Of a stretch of DNA of 64,000 nt, positions 54,471 through 62,526 are shown piece by piece (the stretch's first letter is position 1; every line of letters starts with the position of its first letter). Position numbers and translations under genes: made by a program. Source of the stretch: JBDWFY01 sp965275915 (GTDB taxonomy: Bacteria; Pseudomonadota; Alphaproteobacteria; Rhizobiales; Stappiaceae); contig CBDHYI010000008.1 in the NCBI GenBank assembly GCA_965275915.1, positions 310,001-374,000 of the forward strand, given 5' to 3'. The notes beneath the pieces were generated by a model. That model had not been told where the DNA came from, did not search any database, and saw only the letters and a program-made list of their open reading frames with translations.

Positions 54471-54926
54471 CTACGCCGTGAAAACGCTGAAACTCAGGTT
54501 CCCTGAAACATCCCTCTCCTTATTTGCGTTGAACCGGCACAAATTGACACTGACGGTTGCAATGTCCGGCGCATCAGTCAGGTCAAGCACGTCTGTCAGC
54601 GTTGCGTTGAAATAGTAGGTCTCGTCGTCTTCGCGGTAAGTGAACTTGTTGCCCGATGTTGTCTGGACGTGACCGTTGATGAGCAGGGAATGCAGCACCA
54701 GCGGTTCGTCAACTGCGCAACCGGCGGAGAACTTCATCTCTATTCCGAGGATCTGATCCGACGGCAGCATCAGCTTGTTGAACTCGGCGGATGTCGTCCC
54801 GTCGGTTGCATCGTTGACAAACAGCCAGACCCAGTTTCCAAGGGCCTCAATCGGCGTTTCAGGGTGCGGACAATCGCCGTTCCGCTCCGGCTCCGGTCCA
54901 CAGTCTTGCTTTGATTGTTCGGACAT
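54471..54926 (-). CDS. Unrecognised 151-residue protein, last gene of the YcaO-TfuA cluster
   Basis: I do not recognise this protein. The N-terminus is polar with cysteines at about positions 9 and 19 (KQDCGPEPERNGDCPHPE). The remainder looks beta-rich: NWVWLFVNDATDGTTSAEFN, SLLINGHVQTTSGNKFTYRE and TVSVNLCRFNAN. GGAGAGG lies upstream of ATG 54926. It has no signal peptide. It lies 25 bases after the 171-residue gene on the same strand, so it belongs to the same transcript. It could be a structural or accessory protein, or the modified substrate; the sequence does not decide. Confidence 0.75.
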   Translation of the reverse strand: MSEQSKQDCGPEPERNGDCPHPETPIEALGNWVWLFVNDATDGTTSAEFNKLMLPSDQILGIEMKFSAGCAVDEPLVLHSLLINGHVQTTSGNKFTYREDDETYYFNATLTDVLDLTDAPDIATVSVNLCRFNANKERDVSGNLSFSVFTA

Positions 54927-54951
54927 GACCTCTCCAGCAAGGTAAAAAGGG

Positions 54952-55467
54952 TTACGAGGTTAGTCGGCCCGATCGGTGTCCAAGCTGCATGTTGGCCGCA
55001 TAGGATCCGCTGGCCCGTTTACCCGGCAGATTGGCCTCCAGCACAAGGTGATCAATGACACCATCTTCGACCGCCACTTCGAGGGCGCGCTCAAGCTTGT
55101 TCATCCGCCAGTAGGACAGTTGCGGTCTTTTGGAGTTGGGGTCCAGAACTTCAACCTCATCGGAGACACTCATGATTTTGGGTCTTGGCAACTTGTAAAG
55201 ATGCCCCTCAAACAAATAGGCTTTGATCAGCGCAAGATTGACTTTTTCCTTTTTCGTGTCCGCTTCCGGCGTCGCACCGGCCTTGTGCTTGATCGTCTGG
55301 ACGGTGACTTCGATATACTCTTCGGAGCTGATATTGATCTGAAGCCGTGCGACATTTTTCTTGTTGTCGTCCGTATTCAGATGATGGCCGATCAGAATAA
55401 CTTCGCTGGGATCGTGAGGGATGTTAGGTGCGGAGAATTCCAGTCTGCTTGTAATATGGTCACTCAT
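54952..55467 (-). CDS. Unrecognised 171-residue protein in the YcaO-TfuA cluster
   Basis: A soluble protein of 171 residues with no family I can name. It starts MSDHITSRLEFSAPNIPHDP, has a strand-rich N-terminal half (EVILIGHHLN, ARLQINISSEEYIEVTVQTI), then a helical part (RMNKLERALEVAVEDGV). The C-terminus is VLEANLPGKRASGSYAANMQ and GHRSGRLTS, flexible-looking and rich in Ser/Gly/Arg. ATG 55467 is preceded by GGGG. It follows the metalloprotease-like gene by 43 bases. It contains no cysteine in the part I read, so if it is modified by YcaO, the change would have to be on the backbone or on Ser/Thr. Confidence 0.75.
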   Translation of the reverse strand: MSDHITSRLEFSAPNIPHDPSEVILIGHHLNTDDNKKNVARLQINISSEEYIEVTVQTIKHKAGATPEADTKKEKVNLALIKAYLFEGHLYKLPRPKIMSVSDEVEVLDPNSKRPQLSYWRMNKLERALEVAVEDGVIDHLVLEANLPGKRASGSYAANMQLGHRSGRLTS

Positions 55468-55510
55468 TTTGATACCCCGTGTTTCCGTTATAGGTTCGTG
55501 TCGGTAATGA

Positions 55511-56701
55511 TTAGAGAATTTCCCGCCAGGAGAGATTTTCCATGATGATGTCGGCGGCGTTTCCTTCGCCCATCTCGTCAAACTGGTCGGCCATGGTTGC
55601 CCCGGCTGTCCGGTAATTCAGCTCGTCCGGGTCAATCCGTGCCCAGGAACGCGCAATCGCCTGTCCCAGAAGGTCCCGGGCGTCCTCAAGAGCCGCCTTC
55701 AGCGAAAAATGCCGATACTGATAGGCCTCGGAGAACCGGCTGCCGATTGCTTCAATCTCGTGAGCATCAAGTTCAAACAGGCGTTCGTGGGATATGTCGG
55801 GCGGAAGATCGACCAATCCGTCTTCGACAACTCTTTGGTGGTAAAGTTCGATCAGGGTATCAAAAACCGCCCCGGTGAAGGGTTTGGACAGATCGTGTAC
55901 TTCCTGCGTGACGTCGCTCATCCTGCGGTCATTGCTGGCGGAGCGGATCTGCCTGTCGCCCGACAGCTCCGCTATGCGATTGAGCTCATTCATGGTGAGC
56001 AGATTTCCGTGTGTCCGGCGCAGCAGCCGGTCAAGCACGGAGTCAAAATGCATCAGGGAGATCAGGGCGATCATATCGGCAATGCCTTCGTGATAGCCGA
56101 AATATTCCCGCTGCGGCGTATCGGACGTCGGCATGCCCATTTCGGCAAAAACGAGCAGATGTCCGAACTCATGGCCAACGACGTCGAAATTGAGCGCAAA
56201 CGGATAAGCCTCGCCATTTTCGGCATGGTCGATGCCGAACTCCATATAGCCAAAACCGGTCTGGGCATTGAACCAGTCAAGCTGCGGAATGATCTCCAGC
56301 CGCTCGAACGTTTGGCTGAAATGCCAGATGATCTCATGCCCCAGATAACTTTCCCAGATATCGAGAATGCGCCTGAGACAGGCAAAGACATGGGCGGAAA
56401 CAAATTCCCGGCTTCCGGGATCCAAATGATCGAAATGGCCGTCCGGTCCTGCTTCGGCCGGAGGAAACGTGTCTCCGATGAAGGGAGGCAGGTAGGGAAA
56501 TTCGTAAATGGGTTTTTCAATCAGGGGATCGCGCACATAAATGCGTGAATCGGCGGGTCCGGGAAGAATTTGACCCGGAGGTGTCGAAATCCAGACCGTT
56601 TCCGGTTTCGCATATCCGGACAGGTGAGGGACCTGGGGATAGACCAGGAATCGCGTTCCAAGGCTGGCGTCTGCAAAAGGCTGTTGCGGAGCGTGATCCA
56701 A
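55511..56701 (-). CDS. Gluzincin-type (HExxH) metalloprotease-like protein
   Basis: A 396-residue protein. The zinc motif VVGHEFGHLLVF lies at about residues 175-186, followed by YHEGIADMIAL (Glu at about 205) in the place of the third ligand of thermolysin-like (M4/gluzincin) proteases. There is no signal peptide, so it probably acts in the cytosol. The first 100 residues are unusual, with many prolines. The start is uncertain: TTG at 56701 has no good ribosome site. Lying between TfuA and two unknown genes, it could process a modified precursor or mature a partner. Distant from characterised families as far as I can see. Confidence 0.8.
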   Translation of the reverse strand: MDHAPQQPFADASLGTRFLVYPQVPHLSGYAKPETVWISTPPGQILPGPADSRIYVRDPLIEKPIYEFPYLPPFIGDTFPPAEAGPDGHFDHLDPGSREFVSAHVFACLRRILDIWESYLGHEIIWHFSQTFERLEIIPQLDWFNAQTGFGYMEFGIDHAENGEAYPFALNFDVVGHEFGHLLVFAEMGMPTSDTPQREYFGYHEGIADMIALISLMHFDSVLDRLLRRTHGNLLTMNELNRIAELSGDRQIRSASNDRRMSDVTQEVHDLSKPFTGAVFDTLIELYHQRVVEDGLVDLPPDISHERLFELDAHEIEAIGSRFSEAYQYRHFSLKAALEDARDLLGQAIARSWARIDPDELNYRTAGATMADQFDEMGEGNAADIIMENLSWREIL

Positions 56702-56740
56702 CGAGGCAATCCAATAGGTTAATCAAATACTGACCGGACG

Positions 56741-57505
56741 TTAGCATGTGACTTCAAGCCTGTCTAATGGAACACCGGCCGCTTCGGCATCGGCCAAAAA
56801 GGCATCGGTGACGACGAAGGGAGGGCCGGACAGGCGGCGGGTTAAAGCCCCGGCTTTGCTTAAGGCAGACAGATGCGCCAGCAACCCAAGCGCGTCTTTT
56901 TCTTTTTGGGGCACGAAATGCGACAACATCCGGTCTTCGGTCAGCCCGATATCGTGGTCCAGGCCCCGTTCGACGATGGTTGCAATTTTCCGCTCGGCGA
57001 AAGGCAGTTGAACCGCAATATGCTGCAGTGTCCGCTCCTGAGGCGCCTCCAGGAAACCCGCCTTGCGCAGGGCTTTGAGTGTCATCCTGAGATCGATCAG
57101 CGCATCGCTGAGCGGTCCATACTGCAGTTCGGCCGGCGCGTGGGTCACCGCAACGGCATCGTCGGGCGCCAGCACGGTGCGCCGGTACCAGCGATAAATC
57201 AGCCCGTACCCGATCATGCCCTGATCGGCGAGTTCTGCCGCGCGAAGTGCCCCCATGCTGGCGGCGCCGAAGACTCGCGCGCCTTTTGAGAGAGCCCAGA
57301 GAATCTCCTTGTGCCGGACAGCGGGCTGTCTTTGAAAGAAACCGTCAATAAGGGCGATTGTGCAGGGGCCGAATTCAAGAACGGTTTTGAGCACATCGCC
57401 CTGCGCGGCAGGTCCCCGCACGACCCAGCTTCGCTCGTCCGGCAAGGCGGGCTTTTGAAGGCTGGGGCCGACAAACACGATGATCGGCGATGCGATGTCG
57501 TTCAT
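56741..57505 (-). CDS. tfuA: TfuA-like protein
   Basis: A 254-residue TfuA family protein. It starts with IIVFVGPSLQKPALPDERSW, then VVRGPAAQGDVLKTVLEFGP and RVFGAASMGALRAAELADQG, which are the family signature (GASSMGALRAAEL). TfuA was first found with trifolitoxin in Rhizobium and works with YcaO, where it is thought to supply sulfur (as in thioamide formation in McrA and thioviridamide-like peptides). Its ATG overlaps the YcaO stop (ATGA), so the two are coupled and most probably form one enzyme system. Confidence 0.93.
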   Translation of the reverse strand: MNDIASPIIVFVGPSLQKPALPDERSWVVRGPAAQGDVLKTVLEFGPCTIALIDGFFQRQPAVRHKEILWALSKGARVFGAASMGALRAAELADQGMIGYGLIYRWYRRTVLAPDDAVAVTHAPAELQYGPLSDALIDLRMTLKALRKAGFLEAPQERTLQHIAVQLPFAERKIATIVERGLDHDIGLTEDRMLSHFVPQKEKDALGLLAHLSALSKAGALTRRLSGPPFVVTDAFLADAEAAGVPLDRLEVTC

Positions 57506-58728
57506 TGCGTATCGGCCTCCGCGCCCATCTCGAGAATTCGAACCACGAAGAGGGGGATATCCGGGTCAAAGAAAACCGGGATGCAGACCGGGCACAGGTT
57601 TTGGGCTTTGAACGATCTTTTATAGCGTTCGAACCAGCCCCGGGGATCAGATTCCTTTGTCTGCTGACCGACGACAGCGTTGCTCAAATCCTCCGGGACC
57701 TGACGCAATCGATCCCGGTCAAACGCCAGTTGAGACTTGTCCGGATATCTTGGATAAAAAGCGCGCGTCAGATCGTCCCGGCTTGCGGCAATAACCGAGA
57801 CACGGGTTTGCACTGCCTCCAGGAGCGCGCCGGTTATCGCTTCGGACAGCGTGGGGCGGCAGGCAAAACCATTTGCCGGCAAAGGAAGGCCAAGCGGGCT
57901 GTCTTCCCCGTCCAGGAGTTGAGACCAGACGGTGATGGTATTGTTATCCGAAGGGCATAGATAGAATCCGGTCAGGATGTGCTTTGATGCCAGGGTTTCA
58001 AGGCAGTCTTTCGTTTTCGCATCGGTCACCGGCATTGGATCAAAGCGGGTTCTTTCAAAGAAACCGTGTGTGGTCTCCGCCCGACCGGTTGATTTCCGCT
58101 CCAGCAGTTCCTGCATTCCATGACGTATCGCGTAAGACAGTGTCGGCCCGGCGCCAAGACCGGTGGTGTTGCGAAGGAATGGATGGGTCGCATGGACGGA
58201 GGAAGGCACATAGTCTGTGTGAACCAGCGCGGACGGCACCGGCAGGTCCGCGCCGTTTGTCAGATCGATGCCCGTCGTCCAGGTGAGGGGCTGTTCTGAC
58301 CAGTCATTTACGGTGTCGGCTGTATAAAGATGCGATGCAAAGCACTCATCTGACTGCGATCCGAAAAATTCCTGTGCCGGGGCTTTGGCCAGCCGGTCCC
58401 AGTCCACACGTTCGGCGGTGGCCGTTTCTATTGCTTCCATGACGGCACCGATCGCCGCCTGTTCCAGCGTTTCACCCTTGCCTTGACTGACGGCATTTGA
58501 CAGCGCCAGCGGTCGTGTTGCCTGAACAACCGGAATACCGATGCAGTCAAGGCCGGTTATGTCTGAAATGCGTGAAATGGAAAACCGGTTTGATACCGCC
58601 TTCAGGCGATGCCAGTACTGCGCGGCTGAAAAACGGGGCGCAGGCAGGATGTCCCCGGACGGATCATCGACCCACTTCGCCACCGTGAGGCAACAGGCGT
58701 TGTGATCATGGGCCGGAGCGTCGGACAT
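57502..58728 (-). CDS. ycaO: YcaO-domain cyclodehydratase/thioamide-forming enzyme
   Basis: A 408-residue YcaO protein. YcaO enzymes use ATP to activate a peptide backbone amide and form azolines, or thioamides when TfuA is present. ATP-site regions are recognisable: GAVMEAIETATAERVD, then GLGAGPTLSYAIRHGMQELL followed by ERKS, and EAITGALLEAVQTRVSVIAA with RDD. The first motif lacks the usual serine, and ERKS replaces the more common ERDA-type ending. The N-terminal HDHNACCLTVAKW segment is atypical. No leader-binding E1-like domain is present. Overlap with tfuA and an 8-base gap to the upstream cyclase gene indicate a single operon. Confidence 0.92.
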   Translation of the reverse strand: MSDAPAHDHNACCLTVAKWVDDPSGDILPAPRFSAAQYWHRLKAVSNRFSISRISDITGLDCIGIPVVQATRPLALSNAVSQGKGETLEQAAIGAVMEAIETATAERVDWDRLAKAPAQEFFGSQSDECFASHLYTADTVNDWSEQPLTWTTGIDLTNGADLPVPSALVHTDYVPSSVHATHPFLRNTTGLGAGPTLSYAIRHGMQELLERKSTGRAETTHGFFERTRFDPMPVTDAKTKDCLETLASKHILTGFYLCPSDNNTITVWSQLLDGEDSPLGLPLPANGFACRPTLSEAITGALLEAVQTRVSVIAASRDDLTRAFYPRYPDKSQLAFDRDRLRQVPEDLSNAVVGQQTKESDPRGWFERYKRSFKAQNLCPVCIPVFFDPDIPLFVVRILEMGAEADTQ

Positions 58729-58736
58729 GCGCCGTC

Positions 58737-61700
58737 TTATGCGCCGATGCCGGAAAGTTTCTGCGACAGCCGGTCATGCTCCGTCCCATGTTCGATGCGG
58801 TCGAAGAGATCGGCTATGTCCGCTTTCCACGAACCTGTCCGCACATCGGGAAAGTAGCACGCTTCGTCGACAAGCGCCCGCAGCTCCAGAACAACGGCTC
58901 CCTGTTCTTTCGCGACGGCCTTGGCGTTTGAGAGCGCACCTTCAACCCTCCGGGCGGGTTGTGAGGATGCTCTCAGCAGCGATGCCTGCCGGCGATAAAG
59001 CTCCGCAAGCCAGAAAGCATGACCGGCTGCCTCGGCCCGCTCGATTGTCAGAGATGTCTTTTCAAGGCCGGCATCATAATTCCCCGACAGTTCATCAAGG
59101 TTTGCCAGCATTTCCATATAGACGGGATAATCCTCCTCGGTTCCGGCCTCTTTCTGGATGGCAAGTCCCGCTTCAAGCAGGGCGGTCCCCGCTGCCAGGT
59201 CACCGCTTAGACCTCTGGCCCACCCTTTGAAAATCTGGCTTTTTGCCTTGAAAGATATGAGATCGTTGGCATCCGCCAGGTCTCGCATGACTGCTGCCGA
59301 CGCAATGACCTCGCTGATATCGATCCGATATTTATGAAGCATGATCGCAATGTCGACGGCGTGGCAGCGGCTGCCCAGGTGATCGATTTCCTCAGCCCAG
59401 GCCAGTGCATCCCTGATGTAAGTGAGCGCCGTTTCGGTTTTGCCGGTAAACCACAGGGACAAACCATATTCGCCCAGTCCGCACACCTTTGCATCGTGGC
59501 CGCCAAACCGGGTTCTGTCCGTGAGCGCCGTATCGGGATCGTAAAGGCTGGTTCCGCGCTCAATGGCTTTCAGGCACGCTTCGTGGCTGCCTGTATTGAA
59601 CGAGGTTGCCCATTGGCAATGAAGGGACTGGAGCTCAACCTCCGCTTCATTAGAGCCGGCGAGATCCGAGAGAATGATGTCAGCGCGATCGCGCTGGGTT
59701 TTGAAATCTTCTCCGGTAAACCACCAGCCCCAATAGATCGGGAACCATTTTGACCGTTCCTGATGCGTCGCATCACGGCAAATGGAGACACCCTTTTCGT
59801 AGAGACGACGGGCTTCGGCGGAACCGGATCCCTCAAGCGTCGTCAACACGGGGCCGAGGCTTTTGATGATCTCTAGTTCCTGATCCCGTGCCGCCGCATC
59901 TTCCTGTTGTTCCGCCAGGGTCAGGGCTTGCCGCAGCAAGGTGTTGGCTTCGCTGAGAGCGGACTGCTGGGATGCGTGGCGACCGGCGCGCAGATAGTGG
60001 TGCACAGCTTCCGGCAGGAGGCCGGCAACTTCCGCATGATGAGCGATCTCCGCTTCGGACAGTTCCGCTCTGAATTTGGGATTCTTTTGCGAGAGTTCAT
60101 AAATCGCCCTGTGCAGGCTGCGTTGATTGCGGCGCAGCATGCCCTGATAGGCGGATTCCTGAACCAGAGCGTGCCGGAAACTGTAGATCGCTTCCGTCGG
60201 TCGCTCGCGAACCTGAAGAAATCCTGTCTCTACAAGCCGGTCCAGATGCTGGTCGATATCAGCCGTGGCGCCGTTGGTCGCCAAAAGTGATACCAGGATG
60301 ATTTTTGTGAAGCTGCGCCCGATGGCACTTGCTGTGTGGGCGATGACCTTTGCCGGGCCGAGTTCGGCCAGCCTGGCGGCCAGCAACTCCTGCAGGCTGG
60401 CCGTTTTTTCCGATGAAAAGATTTCACTCCATTCCGGGCCTTCGGCAGTCGGACGGTCTTTCCGGCTGAGCACGAAGCGTGCCAACTCTTCGGCGTACAG
60501 CGGATTGCCGCCGCACTTCTGAGCAATCGCCGCACCAAGTTTTCTTGAGTAGATTCCTTTTCCGACAATGTTGCGGACAATCTTCTGAACGTCCTTGTCG
60601 CCCAGGTGTCTGAGTTGGAACGCCTGTATTTCGCCCGGCTCAGCCAAGGTGTCCGGAAGCGGATTGCGGGAGGTGACGATAAGCAGTCCGCCAATTTGCC
60701 TGATCGCGACGTTCAGATGCTCGATCAGCTTTTGTGTTTGAGAATCCGCCCAGTGGTAGTCTTCGATGACGAACAGAGTCGGTTTTTCATTCGAGATGGC
60801 GGTCACAAAAGCAGCGAGCGCTGCGATCAGGGCATTGTTCAGATCCTCATCGCCAACCGTTTCATCACCGTCATCGGTCTCGTCCGGCACAAGCAGCCGT
60901 TTGAGATATTCGTAAAATTCAGGTGAGTGTTTGCCAGGCAGCTTGAGTGCCTGCTCCAGCGTGGCCGCCGTCGCCGACGCGAAGGAAAAGTCCGGTTCAT
61001 TTGACAGGATGCGAACGCGCAAATGCCGGGCAATCGGAAAAAACGGAATATTCCGGCCTGCGGGCTCGCATTGAAGCATCAGAAAATGGGTGTCGTTGGA
61101 AAAGATTTTGTCGACGACCGCTTTGGTCAGCCGCGATTTTCCGATTCCGGGCTCCCCATGAACATAAAAGCTCGCACCCGTCCCTTTTCTTGCCTGTCGC
61201 CAGTAAGCGGAAACAAAATCCACTTCCTTGCCGCGCGCGACCAGCTCCGTATCCGGCGAGCGGGTGGCGGCGAAACGGTCTTCATAGACTTTCTCCCGCA
61301 CGGGGCGCCACAATCGCTGCTTTTCGGGAATGCCTTTGAGATCAAAATCTCCCAGAAGCTCGAATTCGAACTGTCCTTTGACAATGGAATGGGTTGTGCT
61401 TGCTATTGCGATGCTGCCCGGTTTCGCAGCGCCTTCAACGCGCGAGGCAAGTGTCGGCGCAAGGCCGACAATATCGTCGCTTCCGGTGCCGATCGGCCCA
61501 CGCATGCCGACAAGCGCCGGTGCGGTCGCGACACCGACCCGCAGCGCCACCGGTTGCGGGGCCGCCTGATTGATTTCATCACTTCCGGCGATGATTGTCA
61601 GCGCGGCGGAAACCGCCTTGCGCGCGGCGTCTTCGTCAGCATCAGGATATCCGAAATAGGCACAGCCACCGTCGCCCATCAGCGACTCCAGATAGCCGTT

Positions 61701-61847
61701 CTGGTCCGTAATCGCCTTGTGGGCAACCTGATGCACCATATTTCGGATCTCGAGATAATCCTCCGGATCCATCGAGGAAATAAGCGCGGTTGACCCCACC
61801 AGGTCGTAAAAAAGTGCGGTTAGCTGCCTCTTTTCACCTTGTTCCAT
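58737..61847 (-). CDS. Class III cyclase-AAA ATPase-TPR signalling protein
   Basis: A 1036-residue cytosolic protein. Residues 1-190: class III nucleotide cyclase domain with ALFYDLVGSTALISSM and SLMGDGGCAYFGYPDADEDA as the metal/catalytic segments. Residues about 210-480: AAA16-type ATPase with Walker A YVHGEPGIGKSRLTKA and Walker B-like LFVIEDYHWADS. The rest is helical, TPR-like. Proteins of this layout act as ATPase-coupled cyclases or regulators. It is the first gene of the tight minus-strand cluster and ends 8 bases before ycaO, so it may sense the state controlling the YcaO-TfuA system. Whether the cyclase is active cannot be judged here. Confidence 0.9.
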   Translation of the reverse strand: MEQGEKRQLTALFYDLVGSTALISSMDPEDYLEIRNMVHQVAHKAITDQNGYLESLMGDGGCAYFGYPDADEDAARKAVSAALTIIAGSDEINQAAPQPVALRVGVATAPALVGMRGPIGTGSDDIVGLAPTLASRVEGAAKPGSIAIASTTHSIVKGQFEFELLGDFDLKGIPEKQRLWRPVREKVYEDRFAATRSPDTELVARGKEVDFVSAYWRQARKGTGASFYVHGEPGIGKSRLTKAVVDKIFSNDTHFLMLQCEPAGRNIPFFPIARHLRVRILSNEPDFSFASATAATLEQALKLPGKHSPEFYEYLKRLLVPDETDDGDETVGDEDLNNALIAALAAFVTAISNEKPTLFVIEDYHWADSQTQKLIEHLNVAIRQIGGLLIVTSRNPLPDTLAEPGEIQAFQLRHLGDKDVQKIVRNIVGKGIYSRKLGAAIAQKCGGNPLYAEELARFVLSRKDRPTAEGPEWSEIFSSEKTASLQELLAARLAELGPAKVIAHTASAIGRSFTKIILVSLLATNGATADIDQHLDRLVETGFLQVRERPTEAIYSFRHALVQESAYQGMLRRNQRSLHRAIYELSQKNPKFRAELSEAEIAHHAEVAGLLPEAVHHYLRAGRHASQQSALSEANTLLRQALTLAEQQEDAAARDQELEIIKSLGPVLTTLEGSGSAEARRLYEKGVSICRDATHQERSKWFPIYWGWWFTGEDFKTQRDRADIILSDLAGSNEAEVELQSLHCQWATSFNTGSHEACLKAIERGTSLYDPDTALTDRTRFGGHDAKVCGLGEYGLSLWFTGKTETALTYIRDALAWAEEIDHLGSRCHAVDIAIMLHKYRIDISEVIASAAVMRDLADANDLISFKAKSQIFKGWARGLSGDLAAGTALLEAGLAIQKEAGTEEDYPVYMEMLANLDELSGNYDAGLEKTSLTIERAEAAGHAFWLAELYRRQASLLRASSQPARRVEGALSNAKAVAKEQGAVVLELRALVDEACYFPDVRTGSWKADIADLFDRIEHGTEHDRLSQKLSGIGA

Positions 61848-62526
61848 TCTGACCTTGAGGCTCCGCCGACATGAGGGCTGCTGGACGATCCATTGTTCGA
61901 AAAACGCAAAAAAGTCTCCAGATAGACATCGGGAGAGTGTTGCTTATCACGTTATTGGCTGACGTTTTCCGTGGTTGCCTGGTTTCCGTCTCCGATTATA
62001 TGTATTTTCCAGTATGAGATATACTCATCTTTCGGCTCGGGAATCTACTGTGCCCGCGGCCAATCCTGCACATTGAACAAGCACTTGTCCATTTTCCGGC
62101 CTTGTCAATGAAGCAGATAACACGTTTGTGTTTGGATTGCGGAAAAAGCAAACGCGGACTGGCCGGGCGGCAGCGCGGACCGTGTCGGAGCTGAAACCGG
62201 CGCGGACAGGAGAACTTTACGTCGACAAAAGAGCATCTTGCAGCGAGCGTGTTATCGGCAAAGCGCTTGATTTTCCTTGTTTTTTGAACGCAGTTGTGTA
62301 TGACAGTCAGGCAGTGTCGCCAACGTGTCAAGTCGACATTTTCTGATCTGAAATTCAGAGATAAGGTCTTCGCAGAGTGTTTTTGTTCCGGATTTGCAAC
62401 CAGATGCAATCCCCCGGGCACATCCCGGGATGACCGGCCGGCACAGTCAGGTGTCGGTAATGGGGTGACCAGCCAACTGCACCATCCGGTGCATCATCAG
62501 GACTGCAATCTTTGTGGAGACCGAGT
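61848..62526. other. Divergent intergenic region, 680 bases
   Basis: Separates the cyclase/YcaO cluster from the otnK operon, so promoters for both lie here. I see no convincing gene, RNA or repeat. The part around 61980-62150 is more AT-rich than the coding DNA. Confidence 0.45.

Noticed and set aside
61996..62421. 141-residue minus-strand frame in the 680-base gap before otnK
   Set aside because: Arg/Cys/Ser-rich composition typical of a chance frame; no ribosome site or family.
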